Assembly (NCBI GenBank): GCA_009886115.1
Contig: VFJJ01000187.1
Coordinates: 1 to 50,891, forward strand
DNA: 50,891 bases
From: Actinomycetota bacterium
Lineage (GTDB): Bacteria; Actinomycetota; Acidimicrobiia; IMCC26256; VFJJ01
Direction of reading: 5' to 3'
Part shown: piece after piece, positions 39,544 through 47,346 of the stretch
Position numbering within the stretch: position 1 is the first letter of the stretch
How the letters are laid out: each line of letters opens with the position of its first letter
The notes under the pieces: generated by a model
The model's input: only the letters and a program-made list of their open reading frames with translations
Databases searched by the model: none
Told to the model about the DNA's origin: nothing
Position numbers and translations under genes: made by a program

Positions 39544-40836
39544 TCAGCGAGCGGTCCCGAGGAAGAGCGCGTCGGCGATCGCGGCCAGACCGCGGAGGTC
39601 GTGGACGTCGGCATCGGTCTGGGGGACCGTGAGCACGAGGTCGGGAGCGCCCGCGAGCTCCGACCGCAGCTCGGCCTCACGTTTCGCGACCACCGAGAAG
39701 TTCCGGTACGACTCGGCCAGGGTCGCGAGGAGTCGCTCGGTGCGGGCCACCTCGGCCAGCGCGGGCTCCCCGGTGTGCGCCAGGGCCTCGGCGATCGCCC
39801 GTCCATCATCGATGAAGCGCCGAGCAGCCTCCTCACCCGCGGGCTCGACCAGCGCCGTCGAGAGCGTCTTGTTGAGCACCAGCGCTCCGATGGGCAGATC
39901 TCGCTCGGCCAACGCGGCGAGGAAGAACTCAGCCTCCTGCAGCGGCGCCGATTCCAGCGTGGAGACCACCGCGAACGTCGTCCGGCGATCGCGCAGGAGA
40001 CGCTCGACCGCATGGGCCCGTTCGACGAAGCCGTCGTACATCGTCTGGAAGTTCACGAAGAACTCGGCGATGTCCTCGAGGAACTGGCTGCCCAGGATGC
40101 GGTCGGCCACCTGGTAGAAGGGGCGGCTGGCCAGGTTGACGAGCCGAGCGCCCCGACGGCCGCCGATTCGGTACGGCACCGTGAGCCATCGCAGCAGCCG
40201 GCCGCCGAAGAACTCGGCCATGCGCTGAGGAGCGTCGAGGAAGTCGATGGCGTTGCGGGTCGGGGGCGTGTCGACGACGATCAGGTCGTATCGTCCGGCG
40301 CTGTGGAGCTCGTGGAGACGCTCCATGGCGATGTAGTCGTGGCTCTGCACGAAGCGCGCCGTGATGTTGCGGTACAAGGGGTTCTCGAGGATCCGGTAGG
40401 CCGTCGCCTCATCGGGCGAATGGCGCAGCACCAAGGCGTCCCACGACTGCTTGGTGTCGAGCATGGCCGCCCACAGCTCACCTCGGACCTCGATCCCGGC
40501 TGCGGCCAGGATCTCGGGCGAGACGCGCCGTTCGACGTTGCCCAGCCCACCCCGCAAGCCGAGCGCGTCCGCCAGCCGCTTGGCCGGATCGACCGTGAGC
40601 ACGAGCACGCGTCCGCCGAGATGCGTGGCCGCCCCGAGCGCGGTCGCGGCGGCGATGGTCGTCTTGCCAACTCCCCCGGAGCCGCAGAACACCACCACCT
40701 CCTTGGCGGCCAGGAGCGGCTCGAGCCCCGCGACACGAGACCGGGCACTGGGCGAGGGACGCTCGCGTCGAGCCTGACGTGAAGGTGAAGGAGTACGCCG
40801 GGTCGCCGATGCGCTGGATCGCCGGGGCGTCGCCAT
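39544..40836 (-). CDS. ArsA/Get3-family ATPase, BagB/Rv3680-like
   Basis: A 430-residue ArsA-like ATPase. After a basic low-complexity N-terminus (residues 1-35) comes the deviant Walker A FCGSGGVGKTTIAAATALGA, the signal-transduction motif VLTVDPAKRLADALGL, and the Walker B region YDLIVVDTPPTRNAIDFLDA. Arsenite-binding cysteines are not evident. It pairs with the next upstream ATPase gene by a one-base TGATG overlap; the pair resembles mycobacterial Rv3679-Rv3680, reported to act together in protection against nitric oxide and glycerol-derived stress. Both proteins probably form one heteromeric complex. Confidence 0.88.
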   Translation of the reverse strand: MATPRRSSASATRRTPSPSRQARRERPSPSARSRVAGLEPLLAAKEVVVFCGSGGVGKTTIAAATALGAATHLGGRVLVLTVDPAKRLADALGLRGGLGNVERRVSPEILAAAGIEVRGELWAAMLDTKQSWDALVLRHSPDEATAYRILENPLYRNITARFVQSHDYIAMERLHELHSAGRYDLIVVDTPPTRNAIDFLDAPQRMAEFFGGRLLRWLTVPYRIGGRRGARLVNLASRPFYQVADRILGSQFLEDIAEFFVNFQTMYDGFVERAHAVERLLRDRRTTFAVVSTLESAPLQEAEFFLAALAERDLPIGALVLNKTLSTALVEPAGEEAARRFIDDGRAIAEALAHTGEPALAEVARTERLLATLAESYRNFSVVAKREAELRSELAGAPDLVLTVPQTDADVHDLRGLAAIADALFLGTAR

Positions 40837-41840
40837 CAGATCCCCAGCTCGTCGCCGATCGCCTCGGCGATGAGGCGCGTCACCCGGATACCGGCGGACC
40901 GCACGAACAGCTCGGGCAGATACAGCTTCGGGAGATCGATCGCCTCGTGCAGCCGGGTGAGATGGGCGGCCCGACTGCGGCGCAGCGCCACGGCCAGGCG
41001 CCCGGCCGCGATCACCGAGCTCGCTCCCGGACCGGCCCGATCTCGGAGCACCGCGCCCGCAGGCTCCTCGGCGAGCGCGCCGAACAGCACCTCGTCGGCC
41101 CGGTGGAGCAACTCCGGCAGCACCCGGTTCACGAACACCACCCCGAGAGGGACCTCGAGCTCGTCACGAACCCGGGCGATGAGCTCGATGGTCTCGGCAA
41201 CGGGCATCTCCTCGGGCGTCACGACCACGTTGAGGGCCGTGATCTCGGGATCGGCCAGCAGCGCCTGGAGCCATCCGGTCTGGTCGCTGACCGAGCCCAT
41301 CCGCACCAGCCCGCCGATCGCCTCGGGAGCGCCCAGTTGCGCGACCACGTGACCCGAGGCCGCGGCGTCGACGATCACGAGATCCCACGGCGCCCGTCCC
41401 TCGATCGACTCGCGAACCTCCCAGCCGATCTTGCCGATCGTGAGGATCTCCTTGACGCCGGGTGCCGCGTTGGCGACGAAGTCGAACATCGAGGCGATGG
41501 GGCCGATGCGCCCCACCATCGGGACCCGCAGGTTGAGCTTCAGGTACTCGCGCAGCGACGCCTCGGTGTCGATCGTCATGACCGAGATCCCCCGAGCCAC
41601 CTCCACGGGCTCGAAGCCCACCCGGGCGTGCTCGAAGAGATCGGTGAGATCGCCCTTGGCGTCGACCTCGACGACGAGCACACGCTTGCCCCGCTGGGCC
41701 GCCAAGTGGGCCAGGCCCGCGGCAACGGTGCTCTTGCCCACCCCGCCCTTGCCCGTGACGACGAGCAGCCGGCGATCGAGCAGCCCCGATCCGGCGGGGC
41801 CGCCGTGGGGCCCTCGTCGAGGTGGCGTTCGGGTCGACAC
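40836..41840 (-). CDS. ArsA/Get3-family ATPase, BagA/Rv3679-like
   Basis: A 334-residue partner ATPase. It has the deviant Walker A VTGKGGVGKSTVAAGLAHLA near residue 25, VEVDAKGDLTDLFEH, and the Walker B WDLVIVDAAASGH, where the second motif differs from BagB-like DTPPT. Rv3679-like proteins show the same AAASGH segment. The start is uncertain: GTG at 41840 leaves a 46-bp gap to the DUF3107 gene but lacks a ribosome site, and longer frames run into that gene. The stop overlaps the start of the second ATPase. Confidence 0.85.
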   Translation of the reverse strand: MSTRTPPRRGPHGGPAGSGLLDRRLLVVTGKGGVGKSTVAAGLAHLAAQRGKRVLVVEVDAKGDLTDLFEHARVGFEPVEVARGISVMTIDTEASLREYLKLNLRVPMVGRIGPIASMFDFVANAAPGVKEILTIGKIGWEVRESIEGRAPWDLVIVDAAASGHVVAQLGAPEAIGGLVRMGSVSDQTGWLQALLADPEITALNVVVTPEEMPVAETIELIARVRDELEVPLGVVFVNRVLPELLHRADEVLFGALAEEPAGAVLRDRAGPGASSVIAAGRLAVALRRSRAAHLTRLHEAIDLPKLYLPELFVRSAGIRVTRLIAEAIGDELGI

Positions 41841-41886
41841 GCGAGCCGGACGGGGCTGCGCCGCCGGGCTGGGACGGTCCGCGTGC

Positions 41887-42117
41887 CTAGCTCGCGCCGA
41901 ACCCGACCTTCTTGCGGTCACGTTCGGCGTCGATCTCGACGTACGCGATCTTGTCGACCGGAATGCCCGACCGGTTGCCGTGCTTGTCGTGGAGCCAGAG
42001 CACCGAGCTCGCCCCCGACACGGCCGACTCGATCGCCGCGACCTGCTCGACGCCGTCGCCATCGACGTCGACCCGGATCTCCTTGGGTGAATGGATGATG
42101 CCGATCCTGATCTCCAC
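41887..42117 (-). CDS. DUF3107-family small protein
   Basis: A 76-residue protein matching the actinobacterial DUF3107 family (mycobacterial Rv3208A/TB9.4): MEIRIGIIHSPKEIRVDVDG at the N-terminus and VDKIAYVEIDAERDRKKVGF at the C-terminus. Function unknown; a small alpha/beta fold is expected. The GTG at 42117 has GGGAG 8 nt upstream. It is the first gene of a minus-strand unit that continues through two ArsA-like ATPases, thiI and pdtaS. Confidence 0.88.
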   Translation of the reverse strand: MEIRIGIIHSPKEIRVDVDGDGVEQVAAIESAVSGASSVLWLHDKHGNRSGIPVDKIAYVEIDAERDRKKVGFGAS

Positions 42118-42245
42118 GCTCGTGTCTCCCGCGCGCTCGAACGCCGTCGTGGCGTCGGTTCCGACGTTGTGCAGGGGAGGCTACCCGGCGGGGCCGCCGG
42201 CCCCGGACCCCCACCGTCCGATCGGCCCGCGCCCCGGGCCGGGCC

Positions 42246-43142
42246 TCAGGCGTGCTCTCTGATGAACGCACCGACCCGTCGCACGGCCTCGCGACCCTCG
42301 GGAAACACCGAAGCGAACCCCTGGAAGACGTGGATCATCTCGTCCCAGACCTCGAGGCTCACCTCCACCCCGGCCGTTCGCGCCGCGGCCACCAGCGAAC
42401 GGCTGTCGTCGAGCAGCACCTCGGCGTCACCCACCTGGACGAGCATCGGCGGGAGACCGGCGAGGTCGGCGTAGAGAGGCGACGCGCACGGATGCCGGCG
42501 GTCGCCGTCGCCGAGGTACGCCGCGGCCATGCGAGCCAGCCCCGCCTGCTGGCACATGACGTCGACGGAGGCCCGGGTGTCCATCGTCTCGCCCCGCAAC
42601 GCCAGGTCGAACCAGCCCGACATCGTGACCGCGCACGCCGGCAGGACCAGCCCCTCGTTGCGGGCCCGGACGAGCGTCGCCACCGTCAACCCTCCACCAG
42701 CCGAGTCGCCCACGATCGCGCACCGGCCCGAGCCGCCAGCGTGGGCGACCAGCCATTGCCACGCAGCGAGCGCGTCGTCGACTGCCGCGGGGAAGGGATG
42801 CTCGGGGGCGAGCCGGTAGTCGACGAGGAGCACCCGGGCGTGGGCCTCGAGCGCCACGGCGGCCGCGAGGTGCCGATGGGTGCGGATCGAACCGATCGTG
42901 TAGCCGCCGCCGTGCAGGTACAGCACGCAACGGCCGCCGCCACCCGAGCGCGGCGTCACCCACTCGGCGTCGACCCCCGCGGCCGAGACCGGCGTGCACA
43001 CCACGTCGATGAGTCCCGCGCCGTCGGGGGGTGCCCCGTCGTCGAGGATCCGGCGCAGCTCGGGGAAGGGCAGATCGTCGGGGAAGCGTTGCGCCCGCAG
43101 GACCTCGACGAACCGGTTGAACTCCTCAGAGGCCACCGTCAC
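42246..43142 (-). CDS. alpha/beta hydrolase, hormone-sensitive lipase family
   Basis: A 298-residue esterase/lipase. The HSL-family oxyanion motif HGGGY lies at residues 77-81 and the nucleophile elbow GDSAGG at 145-150 (Ser147); DYRLAPEHPFPAAVDD is another family block. The catalytic Asp is probably in VGDAEVLLDDS and the His in MIHVFQGF. It hydrolyses short-chain acyl esters in characterised relatives. It stands 31 bp after the mrp gene on the same strand and may be co-transcribed with it; no functional link is apparent. Start GTG 43142 (MTVASEEFNRFV). Confidence 0.88.
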   Translation of the reverse strand: MTVASEEFNRFVEVLRAQRFPDDLPFPELRRILDDGAPPDGAGLIDVVCTPVSAAGVDAEWVTPRSGGGGRCVLYLHGGGYTIGSIRTHRHLAAAVALEAHARVLLVDYRLAPEHPFPAAVDDALAAWQWLVAHAGGSGRCAIVGDSAGGGLTVATLVRARNEGLVLPACAVTMSGWFDLALRGETMDTRASVDVMCQQAGLARMAAAYLGDGDRRHPCASPLYADLAGLPPMLVQVGDAEVLLDDSRSLVAAARTAGVEVSLEVWDEMIHVFQGFASVFPEGREAVRRVGAFIREHA

Positions 43143-43173
43143 CTACCCGCTCACCTGGGAACCGCTCACCTGT

Positions 43174-44283
43174 TCACCTGATCTTCAGCTCCGGACGGAA
43201 GCGCTTGCGCGGCGCGAGATCCTCGTCGACCGCACGAGCGATCTCACGAAACAACGCGGCCGGCTCCGAGTCGGGGGCGGTCGCCGTGATCGGTCGACCG
43301 TTGTCGCCACCCTCGCGCAGGGCGGGCACGAGCGGGATCCGACCGAGCAACGGAACCTCGAGACGCTGGGCGAGATCCTGGCCCCCGCCCGAGCCGAAGA
43401 TCTCGTAGGCCGTGCCGTCGTCGCCGCGGAACCACGACATGTTCTCGACCACGCCGATCACCGTGAGCCGGACCTTCTTCGCCATGGCCGCGGCGCGTTG
43501 GGCAACCGTCTGCGCAGCGGCCTGGGGCGTCGTCACCACGATGACCTCGGCCCGGGGCAGGAACTGCGCCATCGACAGGGCGACGTCGCCGGTCCCCGGG
43601 GGCATGTCGATCACGAGGTAGTTGGGCTCGTTCCAGTACACGTCGGTGATGAACTGCTCCAACGCCTTGTGCAGCATGGGTCCCCGCCACACGACGCCCT
43701 CGGCTTCCGACGCGAAGAATCCGATCGAGATGTAGCGCACGCCATAGGCCTCGGGCGGGATGATCACCCGGTCGATGGCGTGCGGGGCCCGGGCCACGCC
43801 GAGCATCCGGGGAATCGAGAATCCCCACACGTCGGCGTCGAGCACGGCGACCTTCTTGCCCCGCTGGGCCAAGGCCACGGCCAGGTTCACGGTGACCGAC
43901 GACTTCCCCACGCCGCCCTTGCCCGACGAGACGGCGATCACACGGGTGCGGGAATCGGTGAAGGGGTTGGCCCGGGCGCCCTTCTCGTCGACGGGGCTCA
44001 GCCGAGCCGCCAGCGCCTTCTCCTGCTCCTCGTCGAGGTCGTCGAACTCCACCTCGACCCGGTCGATCCCGACGACCGACGCCAGTGCCCGTCGCACCTG
44101 GGCGCCAGCCTCGTCGGCCCAGGTGTCGGTGGGCACCGACACGGTGAGCGTGACCGTCGCCGTCGCCTTGGAGACCTCGATGCTCTCGACGAGGCCCAGC
44201 TCGACGAGCGACCGTCCGAGCACCGGATCGGGCACGGATCGCAGCGCGTCGAGCAGCTCGGTCTCGGACGGGGCAGGCGACAT
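43174..44283 (-). CDS. mrp: Mrp/ApbC-type Fe-S cluster carrier P-loop ATPase
   Basis: A 369-residue Mrp protein: N-terminal MIP18/DUF59-like domain (LLDALRSVPDPVLGRSLVEL, 1-90), the deviant Walker A SSGKGGVGKSSVTVNLA near residue 115, LDADVWGFSIPRMLG, and VIDMPPGTGDVALSMAQFLP. The usual CxxC cluster-binding pair near the C-terminal half is not visible as CPHC; the matching segment reads ENMSWFRGDDG, so cluster binding may differ from the E. coli protein. It probably transfers Fe-S clusters. GGAG lies 7 nt before the ATG at 44283. Divergent from the SufR-like regulator. Confidence 0.9.
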   Translation of the reverse strand: MSPAPSETELLDALRSVPDPVLGRSLVELGLVESIEVSKATATVTLTVSVPTDTWADEAGAQVRRALASVVGIDRVEVEFDDLDEEQEKALAARLSPVDEKGARANPFTDSRTRVIAVSSGKGGVGKSSVTVNLAVALAQRGKKVAVLDADVWGFSIPRMLGVARAPHAIDRVIIPPEAYGVRYISIGFFASEAEGVVWRGPMLHKALEQFITDVYWNEPNYLVIDMPPGTGDVALSMAQFLPRAEVIVVTTPQAAAQTVAQRAAAMAKKVRLTVIGVVENMSWFRGDDGTAYEIFGSGGGQDLAQRLEVPLLGRIPLVPALREGGDNGRPITATAPDSEPAALFREIARAVDEDLAPRKRFRPELKIR

Positions 44284-44335
44284 GGGACGCTCCGACGGGG
44301 TGATGAGGACAACGGGCGGGATTTCCACTACGGCG

Positions 44336-44352
44336 ATAGGTACAATACCGAT
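44336..44352. promoter_or_regulatory. inverted-repeat operator overlapping regulator -10 box
   Basis: ATAGGTACAATACCGAT is an inverted repeat (GGTA-CAA-TACC core, flanking AT/AT pairs, one mismatch). It contains TACAAT (44341-44346), a near-perfect -10 hexamer 6 nt before the GTG at 44353, so the regulator gene is probably leaderless and the site ideally placed for autorepression. Confidence 0.6.
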
Positions 44353-45108
44353 GTGCACGACCATCTCCCCCGCTCGGGTCCGTCCTCTCCCGGGTCGCAC
44401 ACCGAGCCCCGTCACCTCGACCACGACGAGTTCGCCTCGTACGTGACGGCGGTCACCAGCGCGTTCGGCGATCCGACCCGGCGCGAGATCTACCTCTACG
44501 CGAGGGAGCCGGGAGTCGGCGTCACCGCGGCCGACGTCGCCCGCCACTTCGCGTTGCACCCCAACGTGGCCCGGCATCATCTCGACAAGCTGGCAGCGGG
44601 GGGCTATCTCGACGTCGACCTGGCCCGCACCGAGAGTGCCGGTCGCCCCTCGAAGCGGTACCGCTCGGTCGCTCCTCTGCAGACCCTCGACTTCACCCCC
44701 CGGCGCGACGATCTCATCGCCATCCTCCTCATCCGCACGATCGAGCGTCTCGATCCCCTGGAGGCGTCGAAGCTGGCCGAGGAGGTCGGATTCGAGTACG
44801 GGACGGCGTTGGCGGCCCGCATGTCACCGCTCGAGGGACAGCATTCGGTCAAGTCGGCGATGGCGGCCGTGGCCGACGCGCTCACCGCGCACGGCTTCGC
44901 GGCCCACACCGAAACCGTCAACGACGGGCTGCGGATCGTCTCCGAAGCCTGCCCGTTCGGCGCATCTGCGCAACGCTTCCCCCACGTGATGTGCGCCATC
45001 GACCGCGGGATGGTGCGGGGCATGCTCTCGGGCCTCTACGGCGACACGCAGCCCCTGCAGTCGGAGACCCGCCACTCCGGGGCCGACCACTGTGTCACCC
45101 TGGTCTGA
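44353..45108 (+). CDS. SufR-like winged-helix regulator (putative Fe-S sensor)
   Basis: A 251-residue regulator with an N-terminal ArsR/DeoR-like winged helix (FGDPTRREIYLYAREPGVGV; HPNVARHHLDKLAAGGYLDV; SAGRPSKRYR). The C-terminal half has cysteines that could hold an Fe-S cluster: SEACPFG, VMCAIDRGMVRGML and DHCVTLV, the same layout as SufR-type repressors of SUF operons. It sits divergent from mrp and 41 bp before a cysteine desulfurase-like gene, fitting control of Fe-S assembly (inference). Start GTG 44353: TACAAT 6 nt upstream and no ribosome site suggest a leaderless mRNA. Confidence 0.85.
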   Translation: MHDHLPRSGPSSPGSHTEPRHLDHDEFASYVTAVTSAFGDPTRREIYLYAREPGVGVTAADVARHFALHPNVARHHLDKLAAGGYLDVDLARTESAGRPSKRYRSVAPLQTLDFTPRRDDLIAILLIRTIERLDPLEASKLAEEVGFEYGTALAARMSPLEGQHSVKSAMAAVADALTAHGFAAHTETVNDGLRIVSEACPFGASAQRFPHVMCAIDRGMVRGMLSGLYGDTQPLQSETRHSGADHCVTLV

Positions 45109-45149
45109 GTCGCCGAGCGCCGCCGCGAAGCCTGCGAGCCGCTGAGCCG

Positions 45150-46364
45150 ATGGCTCGCGTCTACCTCGATCACACGTCCACCACACCGCTGCGACCCGTG
45201 GCCTTCGAGGCGATGCTGCCCTACTTGCGCGAGCACATCGCCGATCCCGGTCGGGTGTACCACGAGGGCCGCACCACCCGGGTGGCGATCGAGGACGCCC
45301 GCGAGCAGATCGCTGCCTTCGTGGGCGCCCGGCCCCGCGAGGTCGTGTTCACCTCGGGCGGGACGGAGTCGGTCGTCACGGCGTTGCGCGGCGGCTTCGC
45401 TCGTGGTCTCGACGCTCGTGGTCTCGACGCTCGTGGTCTCGACGCCCGCGGTCTCGACGCCCGCGGTCTCGGCCACGTGGTCACCACGGCGGTCGAGCAC
45501 TCGTCGGTGCTCGAGACAGCCCGGGCGCTCACGGGCGCCGAGCTCACGGTCGTGGGCGTCGACCGCAGCGGCCGGTTCGACGCGGCCGAGGTGATCGACG
45601 CGATCCGCCACGACACGGCGATCGTCAGCGTGCAGACGGCGAATCACGAAGTCGGCACGCTCCAACCGGTGGCCGAGGTGGCGGCGGCGTGTCGAAGCCG
45701 GGGCGTGCTGGTGCATATCGACGCGTGCGCCTCGCTCGGCCAGGTGGCGCTGGCGTTCGCCGATCTCGGAGCCGATCTGTGCTCGATCGCCTCGCACACC
45801 CTGGGCGGCCCCAAGGGGGTGGGTGCCATCCTGGTGCGACGGGGCCTGCGCATCCCGCCGCTGATGCTCGGCGGCGCCCAGGAGCGCGGGCGCAGGGCGG
45901 GCATCGAGAACCTCCCGGCCATCGCCGGCTTCGGAGCGGCCGTGGGCGAGCTGGCCGCCACCGTGTCACCGTCCGACGGCCGGAACCGCCTCGAGCTCGA
46001 AGCCGCCAGGGCCCGCGACCGCACCGACCGGCTGGCACGCGGCGCGCTCGCCGTGGCCGGGGTCGAGCGGTACGGCCCGAACGACCCCACCGGGCGGCTC
46101 CCCAACCTGGTGTGCCTGGGGATCGCCGGCGTCGAGGCCGAGCCGATCCTGCTCGGGCTCGATCAGCACGGGGTGGCCGTGCACTCGGGGTCGTCGTGCT
46201 CTTCCGAGGTGCTCGAGCCCTCGCCGGTGCTCGCCGCCATGGGTGTCGACGCCGACCGATCCTTGCGGGTGAGCGTCGGCTGGTCGAGCGTCGACTCCGA
46301 CATCGACCGTTTCCTCGAGGCCTTTCCCGACGTGGTCGACCGGCTCCGCTCGTTGCGCACCTGA
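45150..46364 (+). CDS. cysteine desulfurase-like protein lacking the PLP lysine
   Basis: A 404-residue NifS/IscS-fold protein: YLDHTSTTPLRPVAFEAMLP, VVFTSGGTESVVTALRG, TTAVEHSSVLETA, TANHEVGTLQPVAEVA, and the sulfur-accepting loop Cys350 in HSGSSCSSEVLEP. The Schiff-base motif SxHK-x2-GPKG reads SHTLGGPKGVG, so Lys is Thr217, and the Gln of the DAxQ motif (usual PLP contact) is Ala in HIDACASLGQ. A five-fold RGLDA repeat extends a loop near residues 84-108. Either PLP is bound without the lysine, another Lys serves, or the protein is non-catalytic. It follows the SufR-like gene by 41 bp. Start ATG 45150 matches the family. Confidence 0.85.
   Translation: MARVYLDHTSTTPLRPVAFEAMLPYLREHIADPGRVYHEGRTTRVAIEDAREQIAAFVGARPREVVFTSGGTESVVTALRGGFARGLDARGLDARGLDARGLDARGLGHVVTTAVEHSSVLETARALTGAELTVVGVDRSGRFDAAEVIDAIRHDTAIVSVQTANHEVGTLQPVAEVAAACRSRGVLVHIDACASLGQVALAFADLGADLCSIASHTLGGPKGVGAILVRRGLRIPPLMLGGAQERGRRAGIENLPAIAGFGAAVGELAATVSPSDGRNRLELEAARARDRTDRLARGALAVAGVERYGPNDPTGRLPNLVCLGIAGVEAEPILLGLDQHGVAVHSGSSCSSEVLEPSPVLAAMGVDADRSLRVSVGWSSVDSDIDRFLEAFPDVVDRLRSLRT
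45399..45473. repeat. 15-bp tandem repeat inside desulfurase-like gene
   Basis: Five tandem 15-bp units: three identical GCTCGTGGTCTCGAC copies (45399-45443) then two GCCCGCGGTCTCG variants. It is in frame and encodes ARGLD repeats in a loop where relatives are short. Confidence 0.9.
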
Positions 46365-46389
46365 GCCCCACCCGCCCTCGACTCTGCGG

Positions 46390-46421
46390 CCACACAGCCA
46401 CACAGCCACACAGCCACACAG
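46390..46421. repeat. octanucleotide tandem repeat (CCACACAG)4
   Basis: Four perfect copies of CCACACAG lie in the 61-bp spacer between the convergent desulfurase-like and LysM genes. The sequence is non-coding. Confidence 0.9.
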
Positions 46422-46425
46422 CCGC

Positions 46426-47346
46426 TCAATCACCCAGCCGCTCCGGGACGGGCACCAGCTCGAACACCTGACCGGGGAAGATCAGGTCGGGGTTCGACGG
46501 GTCGGCGAGCAGCGGACGCACGTGGTCGACGAGCGCGCTCCAGTAGACCGCGACCTCCCGGTCCGACGGCGCCGCGCCCCACGCCGACGCCAGGGTCTGC
46601 TCGGCGATCGCCCACAGGTGATCGCCTCGTTCGACTTCCCAGACCTCGCCCACGGCCAGGAGATCGACGGGCGCGGGCGCTGGCCCCTCACCGTCCCCGA
46701 CGCCCCGGACGTCCCCGGCACGCCCGACGGACGCGATGGCCGAGAGCTCGAGCGGACTCCGAGGGGAAGCCCCGGCTGCGATGGCGGCCTCCCCACCCGC
46801 GGCAGCTCCGTCGCCCGAAACCTCGATCGCCGCATCGGGATCGGACACCTCGTCGACGACGGTCATCACCTCGATCAGCGGATCGGGCGCATTCGGGGCG
46901 TCCAGTCCGTCGGGATGCTCGACCTCCTGGGCCGTTGCGGCGCGGGCGCTCACGGCGGCCATCGAGCCCACGGCCGAGACGGTGAACGTGGCCCCGACGA
47001 CCAGCTCGACGAGGCGCCGGGCCCAGAGAGGGGTGATGCCGCGGGCGAGGGCGCTCGAGCGGGTCGAGCACGTCAGCACGGCGAGCGCGTGTGCTGTCAG
47101 AACGATCGTCAGGTATGCGCCGAGCGCCACGACCGCCAAGCGCCCCAAGGAGAACATGGCGGTCACGGCACCCTGTCGATCGAGCCACGACATCCATCGC
47201 GCCGGGTCGACGCCCGGACCGTCGAGGCCCATCGGCGCGCCTGTTGCCAAGGCGACCGTGACGATGGCGATCCCGGCCGCCCACAGGCCGATCGCTCGGG
47301 CCCCGATGCACTCTCGGCATTTTTGATGTCTTGCTATTGTTTTCAT
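46426..47346 (-). CDS. membrane-anchored LysM-like protein
   Basis: A 306-residue protein with hydrophobic segments near residues 18-37 (IGLWAAGIAIVTVALATGAP), 62-92 (FSLGRLAVVALGAYLTIVLT) and 112-135, a long Ala/Gly/Pro/Asp-rich linker, and a C-terminal LysM-like module (WEVERGDHLWAIAEQTLASA, then NPDLIFPGQVFELVPVP). LysM binds peptidoglycan. It is divergent from the WXG100 genes and could anchor the secretion system to the wall (inference). The first residues (MKTIARHQKCREC) are encoded in unusually AT-rich DNA. ATG start at 47346. Confidence 0.75.
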   Translation of the reverse strand: MKTIARHQKCRECIGARAIGLWAAGIAIVTVALATGAPMGLDGPGVDPARWMSWLDRQGAVTAMFSLGRLAVVALGAYLTIVLTAHALAVLTCSTRSSALARGITPLWARRLVELVVGATFTVSAVGSMAAVSARAATAQEVEHPDGLDAPNAPDPLIEVMTVVDEVSDPDAAIEVSGDGAAAGGEAAIAAGASPRSPLELSAIASVGRAGDVRGVGDGEGPAPAPVDLLAVGEVWEVERGDHLWAIAEQTLASAWGAAPSDREVAVYWSALVDHVRPLLADPSNPDLIFPGQVFELVPVPERLGD

